Source: Acanthaster planci | Lineage: Eukaryota; Echinodermata; Asteroidea; Valvatida; Acanthasteridae | Length of the DNA: 64,000 bases | Direction: 5' to 3' | Assembly (NCBI RefSeq): GCF_001949145.1 | Contig: NW_019091357.1 | Location: 3,293,078 to 3,357,077, forward strand | Shown: one piece after another, positions 47,401 through 58,651 of the stretch | Position numbering within the stretch: position 1 is the stretch's first letter | Layout: each line of letters opens with the position of its first letter | The notes under the pieces: generated by a model | Seen by the model: only the letters and a program-made list of their open reading frames with translations | Database searches by the model: none | What the model was told of the DNA's origin: nothing | Made by a program: the position numbers and the translations under genes

Positions 47401-47715
47401 AAGGTCCGAAACGGGCTTCCAGAGCTACGGCTAGGTCTATTATCTGCACGTCTCCACGCATTTCCAATGGAGCGAAGACCTAGACCTAGCTCTAGACAAG
47501 AGATTCGGATGCAGCCTCTGATCGAGTTCCAGAACCATGTCATCATCTGATCATCATGCATTTTGTGGAAAAAAAAACAAACGTCCAGGCCCACGGCACA
47601 ATGAGGCTAAGCGCAGTTAGGCTATGAATGATGCAACATATTGAGAAAATACTCATAATCTAAAAGGACGTGGTGTTTCAAACGCCTTCTCTCCTTTCTT
47701 AAAAATCTTGGACAT
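26377..47715 (-). CDS. TAF2: Transcription initiation factor TFIID subunit 2 (TAF2), 27 exons, 1219 aa
   Basis: TFIID subunit that contacts the initiator/core promoter in the nucleus. Exons, 5' to 3': 47715-47657, 47052-46998, 46483-46411, 46249-46159, 46012-45894, 45527-45430, 44669-44431, 43932-43830, 43503-43385, 42385-42172, 41152-40889, 40337-40245, 39599-39423, 38362-38253, 38056-37991, 37642-37510, 36944-36825, 36450-36310, 34465-34355, 33438-33328, 32978-32762, 31373-31199, 30188-30089, 28874-28776, 28013-27825, 27220-27040, 26579-26377. Phases match throughout (3660 nt). The N-terminus [11 protein letters not shown], the M1-aminopeptidase-like core ([19 protein letters not shown]) and the HEAT-like C-terminal half match TAF2. 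Where active M1 peptidases have HExxH this protein reads [11 protein letters not shown] (near 340), so it is non-catalytic as in other TAF2s. The tail is serine-rich, then [19 protein letters not shown]. Introns 1 and 3 are AT-AC. Confidence 0.95.
28540..28770. promoter_or_regulatory. Cluster of CAYGTGA E-boxes in a TAF2 intron
   Basis: TCATGTGA-type words occur near 28545, 28576, 28710, 28722, 28746 (inverted) and 28757 (TCACGTGA), immediately downstream of TAF2 exon 24. They resemble bHLH-ZIP (MITF/TFE) sites. Function is inference. Confidence 0.3.
31880..32300 (+). mobile_element. Penelope-like retroelement C-terminal fragment (tentative class)
   Basis: One plus-strand frame reads [16 protein letters not shown], then [19 protein letters not shown], the region that follows the GIY-YIG endonuclease in many animal Penelope-type proteins. 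The next stretch is low-complexity Q/T/S. There are stops inside and no RT is attached. It lies antisense in the TAF2 intron between exons 21 and 22. The 136-codon minus-strand ORF over it is a shadow. Confidence 0.6.
33522..34000 (+). mobile_element. CR1/L2-like LINE 3' end
   Basis: The plus-strand frame ends with [34 protein letters not shown] and [14 protein letters not shown], the conserved C-terminus of CR1/L2-type ORF2 proteins. A short UTR and a terminal (ATT)n tract at about 33970-34000 follow. It is 5'-truncated, in the TAF2 intron between exons 19 and 20, antisense to the gene. Confidence 0.85.
35467..35769 (-). mobile_element. Transposon-derived BED-like zinc-finger fragment
   Basis: 100-codon frame with [16 protein letters not shown], then CIICNYVI and HGNPENH: a C-x2-C...H-x5-H finger preceded by an aromatic/W motif, as at the N-terminus of some hAT-type transposase-derived proteins. 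No catalytic domain follows. It sits in the TAF2 intron between exons 18 and 19. Family assignment is by pattern only. Confidence 0.5.
38557..38997. other. Assembly gap, 441 N, in a TAF2 intron
   Basis: Lies between exons 13 and 14. Its flanks repeat the start of exon 14: the minus strand reads CTGCAG/GGACCTTT before the gap and AAAGGTG after it, and exon 14 begins GGACCTTTAAAGGTG. Confidence 0.99.
39635..40250 (+). repeat. Dispersed repeat R2, second copy, with an unrelated insertion
   Basis: 39635-39745 and 40028-40250 match 11300-11572 and 12063-12140. Between them, about 39746-40027 is an insertion absent from the first copy. Conversely this copy lacks T1, giving the empty site. Confidence 0.6.
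41630..41940 (-). mobile_element. tRNA-derived SINE S1, copy 1
   Basis: Body and head match 42960-43215 (shared CTGGATTCGAACCCCTGACC and GGTACCCATT). On the minus strand the B-box-like GGTTCGAATCC is intact while the A-box region is decayed. It lies between TAF2 exons 10 and 11. Confidence 0.6.
41975..42150. mobile_element. Hairpin MITE beside TAF2 exon 10
   Basis: GTTGGAACCAAAATGG (about 42011-42026) and CCATTTTGGTTCCAAC (about 42102-42117) are inverted, extended outward by TCTTGAGAC against ATTGAGACTCC. Its right end is within about 40 bp of the exon 10 donor at 42172. Confidence 0.65.
42960..43215 (-). mobile_element. tRNA-derived SINE S1, copy 2
   Basis: The minus strand starts with a tRNA-like head: TAGTGGTTAGGGTTTG (A-box-like), then GGGGTTCGAATCC (B-box), 35-45 nt apart as in Pol III promoters. 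A body of about 180 bp shared with 41630-41940 follows. It lies between TAF2 exons 9 and 10. It is not a functional tRNA: no acceptor stem is seen. Confidence 0.7.
46250..46410 (-). other. TAF2: TAF2 intron 3: U12-type AT-AC intron
   Basis: On the minus strand the intron begins ATATCCTTTTTT, an exact minor-spliceosome 5' signal, and ends GCTAC. ACCTTAAC, the U12 branch-site consensus, lies about 12-15 nt before the end. Splicing here gives SKQC-R-IYR in frame, matching the conserved TAF2 sequence; no GT-AG choice does. Confidence 0.9.
47053..47656 (-). other. TAF2: TAF2 intron 1: AT-AC intron with major-type signals
   Basis: Exon 1 ends ...AGA TT; the intron starts ATGAGTATTTTC and ends TTTTCGGTTTAC, and exon 2 begins G AAC CAC CAG. 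Joining gives [16 protein letters not shown], which fits the conserved TAF2 N-terminus. The 5' site is one change from GTGAGT, and the 3' end has a pyrimidine tract, so this looks like a rare U2-type AT-AC intron. Confidence 0.75.
47402..47520. mobile_element. Short foldback element F1, copy 2 (TAF2 intron 1)
   Basis: Best-preserved copy: AGAGCTACGGCTAGGTCTA near the left end pairs with AGACCTAGACCTAGCTCT near the right end. It lies inside the first TAF2 intron. Confidence 0.65.
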
Positions 47716-49442
47716 CTTTTTGTGCTTGAAATGATGTCACATTTCAAACATTAACGAACTAATCGTAGACTGTTGGTAACAAATAATATCGTCTGCTTCG
47801 ACTTGGAGTCTTTTCCCCGCGAACTGTGACCTCGTATAAAACTCTGAAGTAATTGATATTCAGTGCTACAACATTTTCTAAATGTAAAACTAAAAATAAT
47901 ACAAATATAAAAAAAAATTACTTAAATAATTTAGTTTAAGGATAAGTTTGTAAAATGTGGAAAATATTCAGAGAAAAATGTAAGAATTTTAAAGAGTTGT
48001 TTAGTAAAGCCTCGTTTTCGCGATTTTCGTAAAGTGCGCCCTCTTTACATGTGGCTTCTGTGCTAGCGCGAACCTTTGGTAAATTCTGGCTGAATTTCTC
48101 CTTAAATACGACTAAAATTCTGCAAATTTCCTCGAAAAAGTATATTTTGGATTGATGTTAGTAATGTTAAGAAGTTATTCGTTTGAACTAATTTGAGGTT
48201 GTGTGTTTTAATGCGGTAAAAAATCACATACAAACTTGACAAATGAGCCCGTGTCTACTGCCGGCAGTGGCTGGGCGACGGCTTTTTTGCGATGAATGAT
48301 TCCCAAATTTGGGTCATACAACATGTATTTAGGCCTAGCATCAACAAGTTATTCAAGCATAGGCCCTTGGTCTATGTATGCCAAAAAATGTATATTGATA
48401 ATATAATTTAGGCTTCTACATGTCATATTCAATAGGCCACATTTATCACATTCATCACATTTATGTAAAATGATATTGGGCCTAGTGTCAACAAGTTATT
48501 CACGCATAGGCCCTTGGTCTATGTATGCCAGAAAATGTATATTGATAATATAATTTAGGCTTCTACATGTCATATTCAATAGGCCACATTTATCACATTC
48601 ATCACATTTATGTAAAATGATATTTGAGTGTGGAAATTTGAGCAGAGTCTGTTCTGCTCATGCAGCCCAACTGGCCGCCATCTCATTTTTGTGTGGAAAG
48701 CAGGAAAAAGAAAGATGGTGGCCACCCATAGCCCTACATCGCAAAAGATTTTCGTCTTTCTGTATGAATATGGAAGAAAATTCCCTGCTTTTGTGACAGT
48801 GGAACATTATTGATAAAAACCACTTTGAAATCTTTACTTCACCTTTTAGGGCCTAGGGGATATTTTCAAGTTGACACTTAGTTGACGCTACTTCTGATGC
48901 TTGTTGACACTAAATAGCACAAGTGGTTTACAGCACTGCAAGTGTCAAGTCTGTGTGATTGCATGCACGTTGTAGAGAGCATTAAACTGTCATGTTTTAG
49001 AAAGAGACCCACAGACGGACAGCACTTAATGCCCCTGTGCACAAACCTATGAGACTTGCTTGAAAAAAGTGTTTTCTAAGAAACTGCTTCAGAGTTAAAT
49101 CTTACATGTACATGTATCTAAATTTCACAATTTATCCCTTTCTGACAGCTGTTATAACATTTTAAGGGAAATCAGTGACCATATATGGAACTCATTCCCA
49201 CGTTTTGACCAAAATATGCTACACGGTCAATGGGCAATGTTGTAATACCATCTTTACTTCAACTTGTTTTGTGCTGTGAACCATTTTTACCCTTTCAGCT
49301 CTTTTTTTCTACAGAAGTTAAGTAAATTTCCGAAGCAAAAATGATGTACATGCAGCCTGTAGGCCTAGCCCTAGGCTACATGTACCTCCCACCCAACTTA
49401 ATTTCTTTTCTTTTTGTCAAATTGCAGAGAAAAACCGCCAAA
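47716..49442. promoter_or_regulatory. Divergent TAF2/RPS21 intergenic interval
   Basis: Start codons of TAF2 (minus) and RPS21 (plus) are about 1.73 kb apart, head to head. A splice acceptor ending at 49427 suggests a non-coding RPS21 first exon somewhere upstream; I could not fix its position or either transcription start. Confidence 0.5.
48333..48625 (+). repeat. Two tandem copies of a 146-bp unit
   Basis: 48333-48478 and 48479-48625 are nearly identical (shared CATAGGCCCTTGGTCTATGT and CATTTATCACATTCATCACA). They lie between the divergent TAF2 and RPS21 genes. Confidence 0.85.
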
Positions 49443-52400
49443 ATGCAGAACGAAGCCGGTGAATACGTGGATTTGTACATCCCCCGCAAGTGGTAAGCTT
49501 TCCAATTGTCACTAGGCTGCTAGGGCTAACTTTGAAAAGCATTCATGAAGCCCATTATTTTGTGAGTGATTTATGAGGTACATGTATCAGCTGCCTGTCT
49601 TGTGCAGGATATTCCAGCTTCCGCTTCACAATGTGAAGATGTCTACCCTAAATCTCCAACCTTTCCTTACTCTCTGCAAAACACCGTGTCACTTTTATTT
49701 TGTCGCAGACAGTGTGACATATTCATGTCAAATGTTCTGCTGTAGATGGTACAGCACTTGAAGCTGTTTCTAGTGTAAGCACCCGCATGTGATGGAAGCA
49801 TAGCAATGTTGATTTCCTCATGATGCTCTTTGCAGTCATGTGATCCATCATTCATGTTTGGGTTCTCTTTTTCTTTTCTGTCAGCTCTGCAAGCAACAGG
49901 ATCGTTGCCGCCAAGGATCATGCCTCGGTCCAGATCAACGTTGGCGAGGTGAGTTGGCCACTCTGCTAGATTTTGCCTGGGTGTTAGTCTTATTTTGTAG
50001 GAGCTGTTACCAAAATGTTGTGGTATCAAGAGATTTGTTATTATTATTATTATTTATTTGGCATAACACAAAACAAACAGTAAGAAACAGAAAATGCAAT
50101 ACAGAACAATACAATACACAAGACAAACGATTAACTAATGGCACATGCCAGGAATTGAAAGGGTTTACATGAAAACAGTGACCTAAAGGCCTCCAACTCC
50201 ACTGCCACTGGCTGTAAAATAATATATATCTGATATAAAACAAAATAAATTTTTATAGCGACCTTTAAAACAAACCAAAAGATTTATACAAATTACAGAA
50301 AATAAAATTTGAAATAAAACTAATTCATGTATATTACTACCAGCAACAAATTAAGCAATTACATAATAAACAACAATTAAGAAAAATTACATTACACGTT
50401 AAGAATTACACAAAAGTATAAAATACTCAAGGAGTTTCTAACACAAAACACAAGAACAAAAAAAAGGTAAAAACAAGAATCCAAAAGGGAGATAGCAAAC
50501 AAGATAATCCACGACAAATTAGCAATAAAAATTATGAGTAAAATGTGAAGCACCTAAAAACAAATGGAATAAAAACTTGAAACCACTTATCATTACTTAT
50601 TGTAATAAAACCATACAATGCCTTCATCATATAAACTAATCAATAAAAAGTTAAGCGAAGACCAATTAGGACGTTTGAGTCGGTTTTCATAATCCGTTTC
50701 CAGTCTTCTCTGTCCGAGTATCATCCTGGTAGCTCGACGTTGCACATTTTCAATTCTATCAACAAGCGTTGCAGTGTAAAGATGCCAAACAGGCCGGCCA
50801 TATTCTAAAATTAGCGGGACTAGGGCCTTAAAGTTGGCCAGATTACATGTAGCATTCTTGCACAGGTCTCCAGCAACACTATTTATGCAACTGTTGGGTT
50901 GCTATTAGCCCTAGTAAACAACATACGGCACGTAACTATCCCAGGCCAGCTTATTATTCAAAACGATTCACAAGTATTTATATTCTGTAACAATATCAAG
51001 ACGAAGATTGTTCAGTGTACACGAGGGAAGACCAGGATCTCTAGACCATGTAATCTGCATTACCTTTGTTATGTTAATATTCAAGCACAATCTATTCTTT
51101 AGACACCAACAATGGATTTGATCAAGGTCGTGTTTGCAGAATTTTTTCATCCTCTTAACAGGTTGTTGGCCGATATAATAACATATCATTGGCAAACAAT
51201 AAACAAGTAGATGAAGTACATGGAGAAAGATCGTTAACCATATGCTACCGGGGAACCCGGTTTCGGGAACCTTTGGTTTGTACGCACAGCCGGGGTGCCC
51301 GAAATCAGACAAAAGAGCTGGGCCTTGTAACAAAAGACCGTACTCAAAACAAAAGACCCGAGTAATTTGTTAAAGTGCTAAAAATCAGCATGGTTTAGGC
51401 ACAAGAACTGTCTCATTTGGCAGGCTGAATTTTGCTACTTTTAAGGTTAAAGCCTATTTGCATTGTGGTTGCTACCTGCTAGATTTGGACTTAACAGCTA
51501 CACTGCTGGTTAAGTTGGGTTGATTTGTAAACACAAGGTCAGTGGTGGTTCCAGTCTGTGGATTATGCAGACACTGCTGTGTGACACAGTCCACAAGTTG
51601 ATCTAGGTTCATTGTTGACGCGACATGAGTAAGATGTTGCATGCTCGCCAACCAAGAATCACCCCAATCTACACCCGCAATGATGACACCTTGATGATTA
51701 GTCTGCACTAGCTGGATATCATCCACAGTATCCTGAAGTTTGCCCCATTAGTCCACTGCTGAATTAGGTGGTCGATACAGAACGCATAATAGCCACTTGC
51801 TGCTTTGAAGGGCAGTTTCTCTAGGAAATCTCTAGGTCAACATGTTCAAGCTTGGGAACACGACGAGGGCAGAGCTTTGATTTCACAGCTACAAGAACAC
51901 CCCCACCTCTAGGACTGGTATCGTGACCGTCATTACGATCACGCCTATGTGTGACATAGTTTAAGCTTTGAAGAAAAGGTTAAATGGCAACATCATCAAT
52001 AGTTAACTAAGTTTCAGTGATCCCGAGAATATCTGGTGGTATAGACTCAAGCAATGTGTCTTGTTCTTCACGCTCTGTGCATTAAAAAATCATACGGGAT
52101 ACAGTTTTATATCTACGAGTACCGGGTGTTGTATCTCCGAGGACAGGAGGGAGAGCTAAAACATCGTCGTTGGAACCCTGGACTCCTGACATTGACGTTA
52201 TATCATCAAAGAATGAGTCTGACAAGGGGAGCAGGTGAAAATGAATGGAGGTTCGACAAAGCCATGGTGTAGGCTTGACAGTTAAACAGCGTGAATGGCA
52301 TTTGGCGTCACAGCTGTTGCATTCAGTGCTTAGTTGGTTTTTCTTCATGGGTGTTGTGCAAACATCATAAGGGTCCTTCGCAGGACCCGGGTTTGTATGA

Positions 52401-54680
52401 ATATCCCCACAAAGTAGTATCCTCCATAATGGCCGGCATGATTTAGGTGAAATGCAGTCATCGCTTAAGTCAAGCTGAAGGGTGCTGATGGAGAATACCG
52501 GCATAATGGGCGCCCCTAAAAGTGCTGTTTATACTGGAGTGCAAGATGTACATCAGGCAATATACAGACAAGACTGACGAGGTCATGTCAAGGCCAAGTG
52601 ACCGGTTGTGGATACGACGGGTTGCCATGATTGTGAAATGTTATCAGTTCATCTAAACTGCAACTTCACCAATCATCCCAGAGGGGTCCCCAAAGCAGTC
52701 CAACAATCAGCGGCAAACAGTTGATGACAGCCATAGTAATGAGGCAGAACAGTCAATAGAGATAGGCCGACATCGGGCCTAGTTATTTACATGTAGGTTC
52801 AAATAATCCAAGATGGCCGACTGTTGTTAAAAATGGTCTTCCACCACTGTCATTAATTTTCCAGGGAATACAGTCAGGGATGTTGACATTATTGATTGCT
52901 GATGGTTTTTATCTTGGTTTTTCACCACTGTTTGGATATTTCCAGGTGGATCCAACTACTGGTCTTTACAACGGCAGCTTCAAGACCTACGCCGTGTGTG
53001 GTCCCATCAGACGAATGGTAGGTGCCTGTCTTTGGGGTGTTTCCATTTTCAACCTGCGTAGCCTGCCAACCTTGAAGTAATCTTTCTTGCTGAATGGCGT
53101 TTTCACACTCGATGCCATTCGCTCGTCCACGCTGCCGTTACAGGGCACTGGGAAGAGTAACTCCCCACAGAACTTTGTGAAGGAAATACATCGCAGCTCT
53201 GGACGCGCAAAGCACTGTGGGTTACTCACTGTCCTAATCATGACATGTACACTGAGTGTGCACGCTGCATGCATATATGGAAGTGATGACCCATCTCATT
53301 GTTCGAATGGACCCCATCCAGTGCGTGCTCGACAACAATCATGTCACGCATCCTGAAATACATGTAGCTGCCTTTCCCAGCACTCACATACAAGACTAGC
53401 CAGCATTGAAAGAAACTTTTTCTCCCCCACCCTTCAATTTTGTTTCAGGGTGAATCGGATGACAGCATCAACAGGCTAGCGCTCGCAGACTCTGTCCTGG
53501 CCAAGTAAGTCTGTTCGTTGTTTGTCAGTAGTCACCCAGTCGGTGAACCAGTTTCACTTCTGACATTCCTCGGCCCCCGACCCAAGGCAGTGAGGTGCCA
53601 TAACCCAGTGCCAAGTTACTGTCATTTCCATCAGTCTGTGGCAGATTCTTGGATCTAGAAGTAGCCAGTGTCGTGGGCAAGACCATCACTGTACTAGACA
53701 CAAGAACAGTCACAAGACAGATCACAAGTGACGGGGTGCACATTAACAGTTCATTTGTGACCTGCTCTGTGAAAATAAGTCACGTCGCCAGAGCCGTTAT
53801 TCACTTGAAGGCCTTTTAAAGAATCTTGCAGTGTTTAACCCTAACCCCCTAGGCTCCTGCACTGGAAAGCATACTGAACCTCACAAAATCCAACAGGTGC
53901 ATTTACTTGTTTATGTACTTGTACATGCAGGTCACTGTACCAAACCCGATGAACTCCAACAGAATGAGCCCCTTGGAGTTTGAGTGATACGGTATGGATG
54001 GGTCTATGCAGTATAGGATGACTTGCACTGAACAGTACCAAACCTGACAAAATCAAGCATAGCCCAACAATTGGTACAGCACGCCAGACACTGTACACAG
54101 TGACCCGTGTGTGTCCCAACTCACACAGAATCCAACACCATCTCCCTGGGCCTTTCATCCCAAGTCTCACAAAATTCAACAAGAAGTTCATCAGATACGG
54201 TACCAAACCTGCCAAAACCTCACAAAACCTGCTGTTGGAGTATGGCAGGTTTTGGGCAGTTAGAGTTAAGCAATATGTATCCTCAACATTTTAACATCTA
54301 CACAGCGTCCATATTCATCTTATCAAACTGCATGAGACATCAAACAAAGAGCTGAGTTTCCTCAATCTAATACAGAGTAAAACTCAAAGTGGCTCCAGTG
54401 ACTTGTGACTTATTTTCAGAGTGAGTCAGTTTAATAACTTGCCTCAAGGCTGGAGGTCTTGTGATGGTCTTGAGGGGTCTCAGCTACAACACGTGAAGTA
54501 AACTGAACTATACATAAAGAGTATCTTTACAAGTATTAGTTCCCTACTCAGGTTGAAATACTTGTCCCCACTTCAAGGAGCATCGACCGAAGTGTTCGAT
54601 CAGTATCGCACAGCCACCATTCAATTGCGTTCATTCCATTTGTCCCCCCCCCTTTCCCCAGGAACTTCAACCAGCATTAG
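49443..54680 (+). CDS. RPS21: 40S ribosomal protein S21, five coding exons, 86 aa
   Basis: Small eS21 protein of the 40S subunit. Coding exons: 49443-49492, 49885-49948, 52946-53017, 53449-53504, 54662-54680, phases matching (261 nt with stop). The protein starts MQNEAGEYVDLYIPRKC, continues SASNRIVAAKDHASVQ and GSFKTYAVCGPIRRM, and ends ADSVLAKNFNQH, three residues longer than the 83-residue human protein. Splice sites are canonical (TG/GTAAGC, TGTCAG/C, GAG/GTGAGT, TTCCAG/GTG, ATG/GTAGGT, TTTCAG/GGT, CAA/GTAAGT, CCCCAG/G). The start lies 15 nt after an acceptor, so a non-coding 5' exon is likely. The second coding intron holds a decayed LINE in antisense orientation. Confidence 0.97.
50037..52504 (-). 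mobile_element. Decayed CR1-like LINE with 2A-like/PHD N-terminus and RT
   Basis: Minus strand, inside RPS21 intron 2. From the 5' side: LLCGDIHTNPGP (52382-52408), resembling a ribosome-skipping 2A motif, followed by a PHD-like cysteine pattern (DPYDVC, CNSCDAKCHSRC). Next comes an endonuclease remnant with GVDWGDSW and TTTDLVFTN (51472-51726), then RT-thumb-like sequence DLDQIHCWCLKNRLCLN and VTEYKYL (about 50968-51170). The C-terminal LVPLILEYGRPVW and VQRRATRMI follow, then a 3' ATA-type microsatellite at about 50037-50055. The catalytic box reads FANDM instead of FADDM, and several frameshifts make it dead. Confidence 0.85.
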
Positions 54681-54917
54681 GTGATCTTGGGGGAAATTCA
54701 CAGCCGACCAAGATGGCACAGTTGAGGACACTGACTTCGTGCTGACATCAGACCCCTCCAGAAGTCCACAAAGAATCCGTCGACTCATTCGTTCAGACTT
54801 TGGCAGTTGCAGAAAATGTGATCAAATCTGCAATGCGTCAGATTCTCATGTACCATATTTCAGCAAATGAACAAGTTTTGTTTATCTGAAAAATGCAATT
54901 GCAGACATCTGTCGGTG

Positions 54918-54923
54918 AATAAA
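54918..54923 (+). terminator. RPS21 polyadenylation signal
   Basis: AATAAA 238 nt after the RPS21 stop codon. Confidence 0.6.
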
Positions 54924-57589
54924 TCCCTTCTCAGTTGTGAAATGTACTGTCTGTTTCAGGCGTCCTCTTTCTGTGTAAAACTCTGATATTTTAAGAGCTG
55001 ACATTTTTAAAACAAAGTCACATGTACAATGTAGGGATACTTTGCATTTAGATCACAAAAACTGCTTTATTACCATGGCAAAGAGCAGAAAAAATGTGGG
55101 CAACTTTGGTTTAACTTTCTATTAAAGAAGTGGTTTTGTTTTTATTTTACATCTATGGCATCCAGCAATTCGGTTTCAATAAATACATATACAAGAGTTA
55201 ATTCGAGTCACACTCTGCCCTGTCGATGGCTATCCGTAACTCACCGGTTGTAGAGAGTATAGCTACAACATATTCCTAAGAATGTCTTCAGTTATTTGCA
55301 CATCGTTGGCCCTGCTTATTCTGCTGTCAAAAATGTAGAAGAAAAACATGGACAACTTTGCTACAAAAGCGACTAGGGAGGCACGGCAAGGCCTACGGAC
55401 AAAGCTCAGTCCCGTACTTTGAATCAAGTCTACTGCAGAGCCTTCATAATTTCAGGGATCATGGCAACACGCTCGGATTAAGAATTCGTTCTTAACCAGA
55501 AAAAGCAGACCTTAAAAAGGTTTTTTAAAAATCCATGGCAAGACTGTTGACAGCCGTTGCGTAACTGCCAGAAACCACCTTGCACAGCCCAACAAGCACC
55601 ACTCTACTGACTAGATAGTCGAAACTGGCTTCAAAAGAAAAGAATTCACACACATTACTTAAACTGGTCATCAACCAATTAACATGTCTACGTGGGGTAA
55701 TGCATAACACTCTTGCAAATTTTGGTGCAAGGTGGCAAAATTATCCCAAAGGAGCATCAAAACTTTATCACCGGTAATTGTTGCTAGAAGTCCAATTCTA
55801 ATCATCAAGGCATTTCTTGGAGATTTTCAAATCTTATACTATGGACATCTTGGACAAAATCAAACTTAACTATTAAAGCAGTTCAAGTAGAATAAGCAAC
55901 CTATAACAATGGCCACGAAGAAAATGTACCGTATGCAACATCCCTCAACATTTCCTTTGTAAACAAAAAAGCCATCTTGGACCAAAAGGCGGGTATCTGA
56001 GAAATTCAGCCCGTTAGCAATTTTTAAACAAAGTTAACACAGCATTTTGTGGTAAAATAAACCGAATTCGACACTGTCGCATCCAAGGTACATGTACAGA
56101 GTAGTTTCATTGTGAAAAAACCTTGACGTGACTGCCTCTTAAACCACCTACCACAGATTCAAAGCATAAATGATTCTCCTCTTAGTACTGTAAACGCTAA
56201 CCTGCTCCTATCTCCATGTTAAGGCATACCATATAAACTGTCCAACCCTCTGATGCGTCCATCTATGATAAATAATTACACAGGTACATACAAAACCAAT
56301 TTTATCTATAAATGCCCTCAGCGGTCAAAGCACTTTGGCTATTATGTACATGAGCTTTTCAAGAAATCTTTTAGTACAAATTTTTATAATGCACAATTTA
56401 CTAGCTGTAGCCATTTTTTGTCTTGAGAAACCCAGCATCATCACTGACATCACACAGAATTGAATACAAACTACTTGTCCCTACAATTTTGTTGAACGCT
56501 TTTCAGAGCTACATGTACATGTATAGGTACCGCTCTTGTTAACTTCCTTAGATCAATCCTGAAATTGCATGGTTTTAAAAGTAAAGGGTAAACATACCCA
56601 GAACACATTAAACTTTCTTCAATCTGACAGAGAGAAGACCTGGGCCTGATTTTTCAGCTTTACTCACTGAGACACGCACTGTGTAAAGTAAATGTACAGG
56701 TACAGCAGAATACTTCACAGCAGACATTTCAAGATACTAGCAAGTGGCTTATTTCACAAGGGGGAAAAACCAGAATGTATTATGTACATAGATACATCCT
56801 CCTCTGAAAGATTCTGTGCTTGCATGGTAAGCACACAATTTCTTTGAAGCTGCAATCACTGCTGAGCAAAGTACCAGACTTGACTGTTAACACATGTATT
56901 ATGTACACTTTGGTTGGTAACCTTTACTGAGCATTGAGTTCCTGTGTGTAGCAGAAGAGCACATGTGTATAAGCAGAGCCACGAAATTGGCCCTATCTGT
57001 AAAATGCAAGAGCAAACTGTGCTCTTAAATTTTACTGTATGCCCTTTTTTTTTTTCCAGATTGCTTCACATATCTTTGGCTTTTTTGCAAGCTCCGCAAG
57101 TGGGCATGAAACTTGGGCTTTACAAAAAGAGAGGAAACCCCAATCTTGACAAGGCTTTGTACAGTATTTTCCAATTTTCAATGGAAACCAGAAAATCAGC
57201 TGATCAAAGAAAGTTGCATGCCTGCACAAGTAGTTTGGAACATTTACTGTACAAATCAAATAAGAACATTATCCAAAGTTTGGTCTCGTAATTAAAACAA
57301 CAGGACGCACCCCCAGCAAAAAACAAAGTTCGACTGAGCTTTTTTAAGGGTCTCCAAGCGATATCATGAAACGACCCTGCAGGCCAAAAGACGACAAAGC
57401 CAAGGTTTGGAACACAGCTGGACTTAAGATTATTTTGTTTTCGGTTTTTGTTTTCTAAAGCATCAACCACAAGGCCAAATTGATCCAAAAATCGCTAACT
57501 TCACAATACTAATTACAAGGCAAAAGAGCTTTGGTACAATCAGCAGCAGTAACTGGTAATTTGGAGCAGGCTTTACTTGGGTACTTAGG

Positions 57590-57690
57590 CCAGAGCTACA
57601 GATAGGTGTACTGTCTACGTGTCTTAGTGTATTTCCAACGGAAAGAAGACCTAGACCTATCTCTAAACAACAGATTTGGATGCAGCCTTG
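57590..57690. mobile_element. Short foldback element F1, copy 3
   Basis: Diverged copy with CCAGAGCTACAGATAGGTGT on the left and AGACCTAGACCTATCTCTAA on the right, lying downstream of RPS21. Confidence 0.55.
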
Positions 57691-58651
57691 GTTAATACAC
57701 GTACATTAGCAGTCCATTTTGTACATGTGAGTGTACAGTTTGTAAAAGCACGGACATGATGGAATTTGAAAGTGTGACCCCTTGAATAAATTCCCTCTGA
57801 TTCGATTGAGATGCGCGCATCGGACTTCTCTACAGCTAAGTGAAGCAAGGCAAGGTGTAATTGAATATCCCGAAGCTTCTCCTGTTTTGCACTCTGCCGG
57901 TTGCCGACAATCCTTCAGTGAATTTCTCAAGACTTCCAGCCAGTCTGTGAAGCAAAGCACAAACAGCAGTTAAATAAAACACAGACTCATTTTCTCATAG
58001 ATGGGTGGTGCTCTGACGCAGACTGATTATTGATTCTGTTTACGCAAGCAGAGCAACGAATAAACAATTTGGTACGAGGTACTCATGATCACTACAGCCA
58101 GCAGCGAGACGCTGTGTACATAAAACTGAACACGGAAAGTACACCTCACTGAGGCACTATGATAAAGCTCCCCTTTTCAATGTTGCTTGTGCATGAGGGG
58201 CCTGTGCGTGTTTATGTTCTTTAAGGTTGAAGAGTTCACATAATGTCAATGAAGAAGTTGAATTGGGCAGGTGAAACGCACATGTACATGTATCTAAAAG
58301 TATACAGCGGCTCAGGTGGAGGCCACATTGGGTGACGGTAGAAGCAACTACCGGCAGTCATCATTCAAACGCACCATTTCCTAGGGTGCCGAGGGTTAAC
58401 TTTCAGAATACACGAAGCGCTGAGTTCCCAGAAAATAGATCTAGGAACTTGGTATGGATGGTTACTACATCCCCGGATGCCCATGTATGCTCCCTTGCAG
58501 CACTCTCCAAGCCCAGACTAAACATCATGAATATCGTGTGCAGATGCAATGAGACTACATGTACATGTACATGCCCCCAGGATGAAGTCTACCTGATACC
58601 GGCATTCAACCATTCCTCTTTCCCAACAGCAACAAACTTTGTGGTTAATAA

